Source: Ensifer sp. IC4062 (GTDB lineage: Bacteria; Pseudomonadota; Alphaproteobacteria; Rhizobiales; Rhizobiaceae). Taken from it: a stretch of DNA of 64,000 nucleotides. The DNA lies in the NCBI RefSeq assembly GCF_020193575.1, contig NZ_JADYVD010000008.1:62001-126000 (forward strand). Direction: 5' to 3'. A program made the position numbers and the translations under genes. This document shows positions 43,485 to 52,374 of the stretch, in pieces. How positions within the stretch are numbered: position 1 is the first letter of the stretch; each line of letters opens with the position of its first letter. The notes under the pieces are model-generated. The model was given only the letters and a program-made list of their open reading frames with translations, searched no databases and was not told the DNA's origin.

Positions 43485-44759
43485 TCAGCGCAGCGACCTA
43501 AAGGCCGCCCGGACTTCTCGGGTAAAGATTTCCGGCTGTTCCCACGCCGCGAAATGGCCGCCGTTCTCGGCTTTATTGAAGTAGACGAGGTTGTGGTAAC
43601 AACGCTCGGCCCAGCTTCGCGGCGCGCAATAGATCTCCCCGGGGAACACCGTCACGGCCACGGGAAGCTGAGTGATGTCTACGGCGTTAAAGTTGTTGGA
43701 ATGGTCCTCCCAATAGATCTGGGCCGCGGACGTTCCAGTTGCAGTGAGCCAGTAGAGGGAAATGTCATCGAGTATCTCGTCCTTCGTAAGCACCCGCTCG
43801 GGGTGCCCACCGCTGTAGGTCCACTGAGCGAACTTCTCGTAGATCCACGCAGCCAAGCCGACCGGAGAATCGACCAATGAATAGCCGATGGTCTGTGGCC
43901 GCGTGACCATCATGGCGGAATAGCCCGAGCTGTCCCTGTAGAACGTATCCAAGGCGTCGAATGCCGCCCGTTCGTCCTCCGTCAGATCGCTCGGAGCCGG
44001 TCCGCTTGAGGCGAGAATTGACGCTATTTCCTTCGGCACGGTTCCAGGCATGTTAACGTGTATGCCAATCAGCCCCGGTACGTTCTGGAGCGCCATTCGA
44101 TGAGAGATCACCGATCCGCAGTCTCCACCTTGCGATACGTAGCGCTCGTATCCCAGGCGCCTCATGAGGATCGCCCAGGCACGACCAATATGATCGGAGC
44201 CCCAACCGGTCGTCGTCGGTTTCCCAGAAAAACCGAAGCCGGGGATGGAGGGTACGACAAGGTGAAACGCATCTTCGGCAGCGCCGCCGTACGCAGTGGG
44301 ATCGGTGAGCGGGCCGATGACTTTGAGAAACTCAAGAATTGAGCCGGGCCAACCATGCGTCATGATCATTGGCATGGCATTCTCATGAGGGGAGCGGACG
44401 TGGATGAAGTGAATGTCAAGGCCGTCGATCTCGGTCACGAACATCGGCAGCGTGTTCAGTCTGGCCTCCACCTTCCGCCAGTCGTAATCGGTAATCCAGT
44501 AGCCGACGAGGTCCTGGAGCTTCGCCAGTTGCACGCCCTGAGATTGATCTTTGACGGTCTCACGGCCGGGCCAACGCACTGCGGCTAGTCGTCGACGTAA
44601 ATCGACGATTGCTTCATCTGGAATGTTGACCTGGAAGGGGCGTACAGCCTCGCTATCAATGGCAGTGCTTGCCTTCGCAGGGAGCAGCCAGAGGCCGCCC
44701 GCAGCTACTGATCCGGCAAGCAGGTGGCGTCGCGTGAGTGAAAGGGACGGGGCGGACAT
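43485..44759 (-). CDS. Tat-exported epoxide hydrolase with EHN domain
   Basis: A 424-residue protein with a twin-arginine leader (LTRRHLLAGSVAAGGLWLLP). An N-terminal epoxide-hydrolase lid domain (PDEAIVDLRRRLAAVRWPG) is followed by the alpha/beta core with MTHGWPGSILEF, QGGDCGSVISHRM (Asp nucleophile) and AENGGHFAAWEQPEIF (catalytic His). ATG at 44757-44759 follows AAGGAGAG. It is the first gene of the operon and faces the large regulator gene at 45005. Related to juvenile-hormone-type epoxide hydrolases; natural substrate unknown. Confidence 0.88.
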   Translation of the reverse strand: MSAPSLSLTRRHLLAGSVAAGGLWLLPAKASTAIDSEAVRPFQVNIPDEAIVDLRRRLAAVRWPGRETVKDQSQGVQLAKLQDLVGYWITDYDWRKVEARLNTLPMFVTEIDGLDIHFIHVRSPHENAMPMIMTHGWPGSILEFLKVIGPLTDPTAYGGAAEDAFHLVVPSIPGFGFSGKPTTTGWGSDHIGRAWAILMRRLGYERYVSQGGDCGSVISHRMALQNVPGLIGIHVNMPGTVPKEIASILASSGPAPSDLTEDERAAFDALDTFYRDSSGYSAMMVTRPQTIGYSLVDSPVGLAAWIYEKFAQWTYSGGHPERVLTKDEILDDISLYWLTATGTSAAQIYWEDHSNNFNAVDITQLPVAVTVFPGEIYCAPRSWAERCYHNLVYFNKAENGGHFAAWEQPEIFTREVRAAFRSLR

Positions 44760-45004
44760 GGTCAATCTCTCCTTGGGTCGGCAGAGGGTCTGCTTCGACA
44801 CATAGAGAGGGATCGCCCGATGAGCCCGTTATGCGTTATGAGGGATTGTTAGCGTTCATTGGCAACTAGAAGTTTTGGCAGCAGGTCACTATGTTTTTTC
44901 CTGCAGGTCGTCAACTGCGTGAGAAACCGTCGTTGATGCAAGACACCACACGGTCTTGCGTGGGATTTTGCTCCAGACCTCCACAAGTCGCAAAGGATGA
45001 TGGC

Positions 45005-47854
45005 ATGATGCAGTCGGCGAGCGAGACGATCTCGTTTGGTGCCTTCTCATTGAATGCAAATGAGCGGCGTCTGCTTCGAGGCGGGGCGCCTGTAGAACTC
45101 GGCAGTCGCGCGTTCGACATCCTGGTCATTTTGACTGGACGCCCGAACGAAGTCGTCAGCAAGAAAGAACTGCTGGATCGTGTGTGGCCCGACGTGACTG
45201 TTGAGGAAGGCAGTCTGCGGTTTCACATCGCCAATCTGCGCAAGGCATTAGGCGATGGGAAGGAAAGCGCGAGATACATTTCGACCCTGTCCGGGCGGGG
45301 CTACTGCTTTGTGGCGCCAGTCCAGCGATCGAACCAGAAGGACGATGTCCCAGGAGAGATCGCCGCCAGTTTCCCGAAGGCCAATTTGCCGGGCCGGCTC
45401 GTCCGCATGGTGGGGCGGGGGAACGACACTGCAGCAATCTCCGCGGTGCTTACTGAGAAGCGATTTGTGACCATCGTCGGCACTGGCGGGATCGGCAAAA
45501 CGACCGTTGCGATTGCGGCGGGCCATAATCTGGTCCGATTCTTTGATGGCGCCGTGCATTTCGTCGATCTCGGCGCCTTGGGCGATCCCTGCCAAGTTGC
45601 GGCGACGGTAACCTCAACTCTCGGGGTTTCGTTTCAGTCCGAAGACCTCGTCTCAGCCCTAGCCACCTATCTGGCCGATAAGCGAATTCTCCTGATCCTC
45701 GACACCTGCGAGCATGTCATTGAAGCAGCAGCAGATCTGGCCTACCGCATCTTTTCCGCTGCGCCTCAGGTGCACCTGCTTGCGACGAGCCGCGAGCCGC
45801 TCAACGTCGAGGGCGAACACGTCTATAAACTGGCTTCACTCGCCTGCCCACCGGACGGACCGGATCTTACGGCCACTGTGGCGCAGGGCTTTCCGGCGAT
45901 CGAATTGTTTTTGGAGCGGGCCGCCGCTAGTGGGGCTCGCCTCGACCTCGACGACGCCGATGCCGCGGTCGTGGCCACGATTTGCCGAAAGCTTGATGGG
46001 GTGCCGCTCGCGATTGAGTTGGCGGCTGGAAGGGTCGCAAGCTACGGCATCCAGAAGACGGCCACCCTCCTCAATGAACGCCTGTCTTTGCTCTGGACCG
46101 GACAGCGAACCGCGCCGCCGCGCCAAAGGACCCTCCACGCCACGCTTGACTGGAGCTCCAGTCTGTTATCCGAATTCGAGCGGCGGGTGCTTCGCCGGCT
46201 TGCCGTGTTCGTCGGCCACTTCGCGATTGATGCCGCGCTCGCCGTAGTGACGAACGCCAGTATCGACGAGACGATGGTCTTCGGAGCCTTCGACAGCCTC
46301 GTCGCTAAGTCGATGGTGGCGACACGACCCGCCGGAGCGACGATGCGCTATCGGCTGCTGGACACCACGCGCGCCTACGCCCTTCAGCTCGATGTCGAGG
46401 AAGCCGAGCTTGCCGATCTGGCCGCACGGCACGCGATCTATTATATGCGGTGGCTCGAAGAAACCGGGGCCGAATGGCCGACTCTATCGAGCGCGGCGCG
46501 ACGAGCGCTGCACCTCGACGGCCTTGCTAATGTGCGCGCGGCACTGGATTGGTGTTTTGGACCCACCGGGAACACGCAAGTCGGCATTCGCCTTGCCGCC
46601 GCTGCAGCTCCTGTCTTTCTTTCGATGTCCTTGCTGACCGAATGCCATCGCTGGACAGCGAAGGCCTTAGAGGCTCTCGACGATACCGCGCGCGGCGGGC
46701 GCGAGGAGATGCATCTCCGGGCAGCGATGGGAGTCTCGCTGATGTTCACGCACGGCGGCAGAGATGCCGCTCGCGTCGTATTGGAACGAAGCCTGGCAAT
46801 TGCAGAGGAGCGCGGCGATGGCGTGGAGCAGCTTCAGGTTCTCGGTCCCCTGCAGATGTTTCACTTGCGCACCGGCGAATTCAGGATCGCCCTGGATTAT
46901 GCAGAGCGCTGTTCCACACTGGCCGAAGCCCTGGAGGATGGCGGCTCCGCGACCTTGGCCTACTCCCTGATGGGTATTTCGCTCCACCTGAATGGTGAGT
47001 TCGGTCGCGCGCGGACTGCGCTGGAAGCTGCGTTACGAATTGGGCCGCGATCCAATCAAACCACGGCCTATTATCTCGGCTTCGACGGGAGGATCTTGGC
47101 CGGCGCGATACTCGCCAGGACCCTGTGGCTGCAAGGGCTTTCAGACCAAGCGGTCGAGCAAGCCTTGCGGACGATTGCGGACGCAGAGACTCTGGACCAT
47201 CCTCTGACGCTGTCCATCGCCTTGGTCTGGGCCGTATCGGTATTCCTCTGGGTCGGCGATCTCGAACGCGCCGACATCCACACGAATCGTCTTCTCTCAA
47301 CTGCCGAACTCCATTCACTACGCCCTTATCTCGCGGTCGGCCGCGGCTTTATGGGCGAACTGGCCATCCGTCGAGGCGACATCGACAAGGGAGTCGCCAG
47401 CTTGCGGCATTGCATTCGTGAGCTCCACAACGCGCCCTACGAACTGCTCAGCACGCCACTCACACTCTCGCTTCTTGGAGGCTTGGCAGCAGCTGGCCGG
47501 GTCACGGAAGCGTTGGCGCTCGTAGACGAGACCATTCAGTCGATCGAGGCGAACGGTGATTTGTGCTACTCGGCGGAGTTGCTTCGTGTGAAGGGCGGTC
47601 TTGTGCTTGCGGCATCGCAATCCAACAAAGACGAGGCAGCAAAGTGCCTGACGCGGTCGCTTGAGGTCAGCCGCTGTCAGGGCGCGCGCGCATGGGAGTT
47701 GCGCGCCACGACTTCCCTGGCGGCGCTCCTGGCCGACCGCGATGAACGCGAGAGTGCCCGAAAGCTGCTGCAACCCGTGTTCGAGCAGCTCGTGAAAGAT
47801 CCAAACTCTGCCGACCTGAAGTCTGCGGCTCGCCTGCTTGCAACATTGGGTTAG
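45005..47854 (+). CDS. Winged-helix/NTPase/TPR transcriptional regulator
   Basis: A 949-residue STAND-type regulator. Residues about 8-105 form an OmpR-type winged helix (GSRAFDILVILTGRPNEVVSKKELLDRVW; STLSGRGYCFV). An NTPase follows with Walker A GTGGIGKTT near 159 and Walker B LLILDTCEHV near 227, then the GVPLAIELAAGRV block. The C-terminal half is TPR-like repeats. ATG at 45005 is chosen because AAGGA precedes it and the winged helix begins there; an upstream ATG at 44891 adds 38 unlike residues. It faces the six-gene hydrolase/Ohr/P460 operon and most likely activates it, ligand binding by the TPR part gating the NTPase. Confidence 0.88.
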   Translation: MMQSASETISFGAFSLNANERRLLRGGAPVELGSRAFDILVILTGRPNEVVSKKELLDRVWPDVTVEEGSLRFHIANLRKALGDGKESARYISTLSGRGYCFVAPVQRSNQKDDVPGEIAASFPKANLPGRLVRMVGRGNDTAAISAVLTEKRFVTIVGTGGIGKTTVAIAAGHNLVRFFDGAVHFVDLGALGDPCQVAATVTSTLGVSFQSEDLVSALATYLADKRILLILDTCEHVIEAAADLAYRIFSAAPQVHLLATSREPLNVEGEHVYKLASLACPPDGPDLTATVAQGFPAIELFLERAAASGARLDLDDADAAVVATICRKLDGVPLAIELAAGRVASYGIQKTATLLNERLSLLWTGQRTAPPRQRTLHATLDWSSSLLSEFERRVLRRLAVFVGHFAIDAALAVVTNASIDETMVFGAFDSLVAKSMVATRPAGATMRYRLLDTTRAYALQLDVEEAELADLAARHAIYYMRWLEETGAEWPTLSSAARRALHLDGLANVRAALDWCFGPTGNTQVGIRLAAAAAPVFLSMSLLTECHRWTAKALEALDDTARGGREEMHLRAAMGVSLMFTHGGRDAARVVLERSLAIAEERGDGVEQLQVLGPLQMFHLRTGEFRIALDYAERCSTLAEALEDGGSATLAYSLMGISLHLNGEFGRARTALEAALRIGPRSNQTTAYYLGFDGRILAGAILARTLWLQGLSDQAVEQALRTIADAETLDHPLTLSIALVWAVSVFLWVGDLERADIHTNRLLSTAELHSLRPYLAVGRGFMGELAIRRGDIDKGVASLRHCIRELHNAPYELLSTPLTLSLLGGLAAAGRVTEALALVDETIQSIEANGDLCYSAELLRVKGGLVLAASQSNKDEAAKCLTRSLEVSRCQGARAWELRATTSLAALLADRDERESARKLLQPVFEQLVKDPNSADLKSAARLLATLG

Positions 47855-48102
47855 TTTGGCACCATAGATTAGCTCCGCCCGCGGGGTGCAATCAGCTCGC
47901 TGAGCTGTGCCGCGCCGCTAAGATGGCAGTTTTGGACGATCGCTCGAGAAAACTGGTGACTTCACAGGACTCCGCCCTCGGACGCTTCCGGGGAGGCCGT
48001 TTGGAATCGGTCCAAAATGTCTGCTGTCCGTGCAACCTGACCATTCAGCACGTTGGCGTTGGACTTCCGTTCACCAGACGTAAAATCAAACCATGGCGGC
48101 CG
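47855..48102. other. Intergenic region between convergent genes
   Basis: About 250 bp between the regulator and the SnoaL-like gene. No gene, hairpin with T-run or known repeat was recognised. Confidence 0.4.
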
Positions 48103-48546
48103 CTACCGAGGAGTCGGCGGCTCTCCAATTGCACGTCCTGCGAAAGGGTCAACGCCCATTTGTACCAGCATGCCAACGGTGTCTGCTTCGCCCCAATGCT
48201 CAACAATGTGTCCGTCCGAGACGCGATCGATATTAATGCCTTTGACCTTGATGACGGAACCAGTCGGCTCGATCTGCATCCATGTTCCAGCGTGGGTCCC
48301 TCGGCCGATGACACGGGTAACAACCCTGTCTCCCTCAGCAAGGATATCCTCGATCTCGATGGTGAAATCAGGAAACGTATGGAGGAGCGCAGCGACATGC
48401 GAGCGAAGGACGTTCGGCCCGTGTCCGGCTTCAGCATTATTGTGGTCCACGTAGTCGGGACTAATGCACTCCTCGGCCGATGCCAAATCTCGAAACAACT
48501 CGGTATAAAACCGACGAACGACAGCTTTTGCGGCATCCGCTGACAT
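48103..48546 (-). CDS. SnoaL-like/ester cyclase family protein
   Basis: A 147-residue NTF2-like protein of the SnoaL polyketide-cyclase group. Typical features are KAVVRRFYTELF at the start, YVDHNNAEAGHGPNVLRSH with the family Asp-His, FPDFTIEIEDILAEGDRVVTR and GINIDRVSDGHIVEHWGEAD. ATG at 48544-48546 has GAGGGAGG before it; an in-frame ATG 15 codons upstream is less likely. It stands alone and its role is unknown; the family often acts on small hydrophobic compounds. Confidence 0.85.
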   Translation of the reverse strand: MSADAAKAVVRRFYTELFRDLASAEECISPDYVDHNNAEAGHGPNVLRSHVAALLHTFPDFTIEIEDILAEGDRVVTRVIGRGTHAGTWMQIEPTGSVIKVKGINIDRVSDGHIVEHWGEADTVGMLVQMGVDPFAGRAIGEPPTPR

Positions 48547-48655
48547 TGCGACCTCCCTCGGGACCGCTTTCTCCATATTGTGCAGCCTCAAAAGCAGTCA
48601 GATCCGGCGACACTTATCGGCGCGATTGGCGCCGATCTCGAAAAGCAACTGAGTG

Positions 48656-48804
48656 TTAGAAGGGCCACAAGCCGGCAAGATAGGTCGCGGTGTCATTTAG
48701 CCAAGCCATCGGGCCGCGATACCAGGCCATGACCGATTCAAAGACTTCCTGAACGAAGGCCAGAAACATGGCGACGACGAAGATGAAGGCCTTCGCGCAG
48801 GTCC
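48656..48804 (-). pseudogene. C-terminal tail of a lost small membrane protein
   Basis: A reverse frame ends AKAFIFVVAMFLAFVQEVF, then SVMAWYRGPMAWLNDTATY and LAGLWPF before a stop. It is hydrophobic and coding-like but has no start of its own, being fused to the RND-adaptor remnant. I do not recognise the family. Confidence 0.35.
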
Positions 48805-49399
48805 GCCCGCCCGGTTGTGGGGATCCTTGTGAACGACAAGTTGACCTCCGCGCTTTCGACATTCGCCTGATCCAGTGCGATTGTCGCGCGCAACTGCTCA
48901 ACCTCGGCCGATTGCTGGTCGACGGTTCGGACAGACGTAACATTTTTGCCGGAGAAGCGTTTGTGCTCGCGCGAGCTCGCGTTCCGCAACCGCAAGCATC
49001 GCGCGATCGCGCGCCAATTGCGCCTGCGCCGCGGCTAGTGCGGCACGGTAGGGGCGATCGTCGATGGTGGCAACCAGGTCTCCGGCCTGGACGAGGTCGC
49101 CCTCATTGAATTGATGGCAGTGAGCACGCCTTCGACCTGCGTGCGGATCAGAGTATCCTTGAGAGAGTCCACCGTTCCGACGACCTCCACCACATGCGGG
49201 ACATCGAAAACGGCCGCCCGCGCGATCTTCACTGGCGTTGGCGGCGCCGAGGCGGCCGTCTGGGCCCGGCTGAATGCATTGTAAGCGGAACCGCCCGCAG
49301 CGGCGGCGCAATGAGTGCACCAACGAAAAACGGCCAACGAAGACGCTTCCGCTTTGACGTGATGTCGGCGTCGATGTGCTCACTCGATTCCCCGTTCAT
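48805..49399 (-). pseudogene. RND efflux periplasmic adaptor (HlyD/AcrA type), decayed
   Basis: From ATG 49397-49399 the start MNGESSEHIDADITSKRKRL leads to a membrane helix (WPFFVGALI). Successive frame changes then give VPHVVEVVGTVDSLKDTLIR, QVEGVLTAI, FNEGDLVQAGDLVATIDDRP, YRAALAAAQAQLARDRAML and finally EVEQLRATIALDQANVESAE with LSFTRIP. These are the lipoyl and hairpin parts of an RND adaptor in order. At least three frameshifts are needed and the beta-barrel end and the pump gene are absent. Confidence 0.8.
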
Positions 49400-49521
49400 G
49401 GAGGCCCCTTCCGGAACTTGTACTGGATTTGGCTGTCGCCTAAGGCAACGACGGCGCGACTAGCCTTTTACGTCGCCGACGTACAGGCGCGCGGGCGCCG
49501 GAGCGCCCGCGACCGGTCGGG

Positions 49522-49794
49522 TCAGCGGCGGCTGATGCCCTGGTAGTATTCGCCTTCGCCGCCTTTCACGACCTGGGGAACCGGCTTCGCCGTGCTTGGG
49601 AAGCCATAGGTGCCGGCATTCGTCCTGATGCCGCCGGTGACGCGGCCGTGGGTTTTCTTGGCGGCCGAAGTGCCGCCGCGCTTCGCATTGATATCGACAC
49701 CTTCATAGTAGTCGAAGTTGGCGAGCGCCGGTCCGACGCTCGCAAGGGCAACAAACGACGCAAGAGCGGTTGCGATGAAATGCTTGGTAGTCAT
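49522..49794 (-). CDS. Small exported protein of unknown function
   Basis: A 90-residue protein with a clear signal peptide (MTTKHFIATALASFVALASVGPALA) and a short polar mature part rich in Gly, Lys and Tyr (FDYYEGVDINAKRGGTSAAK; GEGEYYQGISRR). ATG at 49792-49794 is chosen because the signal peptide starts there; the open frame upstream has no such feature. Not recognised. It lies between two mobile or decayed tracts and stands alone. Confidence 0.65.
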   Translation of the reverse strand: MTTKHFIATALASFVALASVGPALANFDYYEGVDINAKRGGTSAAKKTHGRVTGGIRTNAGTYGFPSTAKPVPQVVKGGEGEYYQGISRR

Positions 49795-50069
49795 GGAAGT
49801 CTCCAATGAAAGAACACAAGGACAAAACCGCTCGTTTTGCGTGGCTTTCCCTGGGTTCGGTTGTGTTTTGATCGGTGTTTTGGCCGATCGGCTAAATCGT
49901 CTCCGTTCGAAGGACGGGGTGTTCCGTCCTTCGGTCTTGAACCATTCTCCAATCCGTGACCCTGATGCCTTGCTTCTTCCGGCTTCGGTCACATAGTGGC
50001 GTTCGGCTCCCGGCTTCCCATTCTCCTTGAGGAGCGCAGCCGAGGCTTGCCGGGCTCGCTAGATTTCCG
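49795..50069. other. Intergenic region next to the IS110-type element
   Basis: About 275 bp between the small exported protein and the transposase stop. It probably contains the right end of the IS110-family element, but the boundary cannot be set without a comparison copy. No gene was recognised. Confidence 0.35.
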
Positions 50070-51139
50070 TCAGGACAGCCGGGATATCGTCGACCATGCG
50101 CCTTCCTCGATGTTGGCGCCGCGCCGCTCGTAAGGGCGCTGGTCGCGGAGAATCTGGAAGACGATCGTCAAAAGCTTGCGCGCGATCGCGACGCGCGCCT
50201 TGTTGGTTCCTCTGATTTTCAGATGTTCGTACTGTGAGCGAAGCTGCGAGTCCGTGGCGACGGCTGGCGCGACCGCTTCGACGAAGGCCCAGCGCAACCA
50301 CTTGTTGCCCTGCTTGATGATCTTGCCGTGATAGGTCTTGCCGCCGCTCGAATAGGTCGAAGGGACCAGACCGGCATAGGCGGCGAGCTTCTTCGGATTG
50401 CGGAACCGCTCGATGTCATCGATCTCGGCGTCGATCAGCCGGGCGAAGAACTCCCCGATGCCGGGGATCGTTTTCAACAGCTTCACATTGGCGTTGGTCT
50501 TCGTCATCGCCCGTATGGTGGCTTCCGACTGCCTGATCCGTCCGTCGATGTCGCCGATGAAGTCGAGACCACGGTCGATCTGGATACGGTCGATCTGCGA
50601 AACATGGAGCGCGGCGAGCTGCTGGCGCCCGGCCTTGCCAAACAGGTCGCCTAGCTTCTTCAACTGCACTGTCTGCTCCGGGTAACGGTCGAACACCGTT
50701 ACGATCCGGTTCTTCATCATCGTGGCAGCCGCACGTAAAACATCCGCTCGAGAAGCGCGCTGCGAAGCTCGCGCGCCTTCTCTCCGGGAGCCCACGCTTC
50801 GGGCACCAGATCAGCCCGAAGAAGATGCGCAAGGACCGTCGCATCGATCTTGTCCGTCTTGATCTTCGCGTCGGCGATCGCCTTCACCTTCAGGGGATGC
50901 GCCAGAACGACATCGTCGCAGATGTCGTCGAGCCAGTCGTACATCACCGTCCAGTTGCGAGTGGCTTCCACCACCGCATGCGAGTTCTCCCGATACCGTT
51001 CCAGAAACGAGCCGAGCGACTGGCGATCATTCCTCACCCGACCAGACCGCAGCGTCTTCCCCGCCGAGTCCTGGATAACCAGGTGGCTGTAGCTTTTGGG
51101 GTAATCGACGCCGATGTGATATTCATAAGGTGCAGTCAC
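50070..51139 (-). pseudogene. IS110-family transposase with a frameshift
   Basis: The N-terminal part, from GTG 51139 behind AAGGAAGG, has the DEDD RuvC-like domain: YHIGVDYPKSYSHLVIQD, HAVVEATRNWTVMYDWL and KIKTDKIDATVLAHLLRAD. It stops at FYVRLPR near 50717. The C-terminal part resumes in another frame at MMKNRIVTVF and contains IPGIGEFFARLIDAEIDDI and AAYAGLVPSTYSSGGKTYHG, the Transposase_20 domain with the catalytic Ser region. One frameshift near 50725 separates them, so the copy is probably inactive unless the frame is recoded. IS110 elements lack long terminal repeats. Confidence 0.85.
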
Positions 51140-51208
51140 GCTTTGCCTTCCTTCCTTGAGTTCCCAAAAACCCAGGAAAGGTAAGCCAAACGGCGCAAAG
51201 CGTGACTG
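51133..51208. repeat. 14-bp inverted repeat spanning the transposase start
   Basis: CAGTCACGCTTTGC (51133-51146) is repeated inverted as GCAAAGCGTGACTG (51195-51208), with a smaller CCTTCC/GGAAAGG pairing inside. The GTG start and Shine-Dalgarno of the transposase lie in the left arm. The folded RNA would hide them, which may limit transposase translation, or be part of the element's noncoding end. Confidence 0.6.
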
Positions 51209-51654
51209 TCCCAAGATCATCTGCATCTCAGAAATCCGTTCTCTCAACGGTAGGCGCGGACGCTTTCATGCCACCTCCTCCTCCTTTGTCCGTTGTTCCA
51301 TCGCGCCCTGGTTCGGGAGGTATCAGGGCGCAATGGCGACGAGGTCCGGACTGGTGCGAAGGAACGCACGGCCTCGGACGGGAGGACCGTAGACGTGATT
51401 TGTCGCATGGTTATGCGACGCGATGAGCTGTTTGTGGCAAAGTGTAACGAGGAGTCGCGTTGGTCTTGGGTGCCTTGCGCCGCTCTCAATTATCCCTCTC
51501 CGCTATGTTGCAGCGCAATATGGATGTGCGGTAGGATGCCGTGGCCACCGGTAGAAGTTTCGCAACTGACACCGTTTGATACACTTTTTTCAATGCGGCG
51601 GCTCAGCGGCGGCGGTATGTGTTTCCAAGACAACTCCACCCCGGGCGGACCCAT
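51209..51654. other. Noncoding stretch upstream of transposase and response regulator
   Basis: About 445 bp with no recognisable gene on either strand. Part of it should be the noncoding left end of the IS110-type element, which in this family can encode a bridge RNA; part is the promoter region of the two-component operon. The boundary is not visible. Confidence 0.4.
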
Positions 51655-52374
51655 ATGCAATCGACGCCTCACATTGCCGTTGTGGATGATCATCGCGATA
51701 TTCGCGACCTGGTAGGGAAGTATCTAACACAGCAGGGCTACCGCGTTTCCCTCGCGGAAAGCGGCGAAGCGCTTCGACGTCTTCTGGAAAAAGGCGCCCC
51801 AGATCTCGTCGTGCTGGACATCATGATGCCCGGTGAGGATGGACTGACGGTCTGCCGGCAGTTGCGCACGACCACAGAGCTGCCGGTCATCTTTCTGACG
51901 GCGATGGCGGACGGGACTGATCGAATCGTCGGCCTGGAACTCGGCGCCGACGATTACATTACCAAGCCATTCAACCCGCGCGAACTCCTGGCAAGAATCC
52001 GGGCGGTGCTGCGGCGTGTCAACAGCCTTCCTCCCCAGCGCGGGAGGATCAAAGCCAAGACCATCCGCTTCGATATCTGGGAACTCGACACTGGACGTCG
52101 GGAGCTCGTCGGACGCGATGGCGTCAGCGTGGCGTTGAGCACGGCGGAGTTCCGGCTGCTCAACGCCTTTCTGGAACACCCCGGTCTGGTCTTGAGCCGC
52201 GACCAGCTACTTGATCTGACAGCAGGGCGAGCCGCCGAAAGCTTCGATCGCAGCATCGACAACCAGGTGAGCCGGCTGCGCAAGAAGATCGAGAGCGACC
52301 CGAAAAATCCATCTTTGATCAAGACGCACTGGGGTGGAGGATACAGCTTCGTGGCGGAGGTAGAAGCCTACTGA
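51655..52374 (+). CDS. OmpR-family response regulator
   Basis: A 239-residue regulator. The receiver domain has the acidic pair in IAVVDDHRDI, the phospho-acceptor Asp in LVVLDIMMPGEDG, Thr in FLTAMADG and Lys in YITKPFNPREL. The winged-helix output domain contains STAEFRLLNAFLEHPGLVLSRDQLLD and DNQVSRLRKKIE. ATG at 51655 gives the normal length. Its stop overlaps the kinase start by one base, so the pair is co-expressed. Confidence 0.93.
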   Translation: MQSTPHIAVVDDHRDIRDLVGKYLTQQGYRVSLAESGEALRRLLEKGAPDLVVLDIMMPGEDGLTVCRQLRTTTELPVIFLTAMADGTDRIVGLELGADDYITKPFNPRELLARIRAVLRRVNSLPPQRGRIKAKTIRFDIWELDTGRRELVGRDGVSVALSTAEFRLLNAFLEHPGLVLSRDQLLDLTAGRAAESFDRSIDNQVSRLRKKIESDPKNPSLIKTHWGGGYSFVAEVEAY

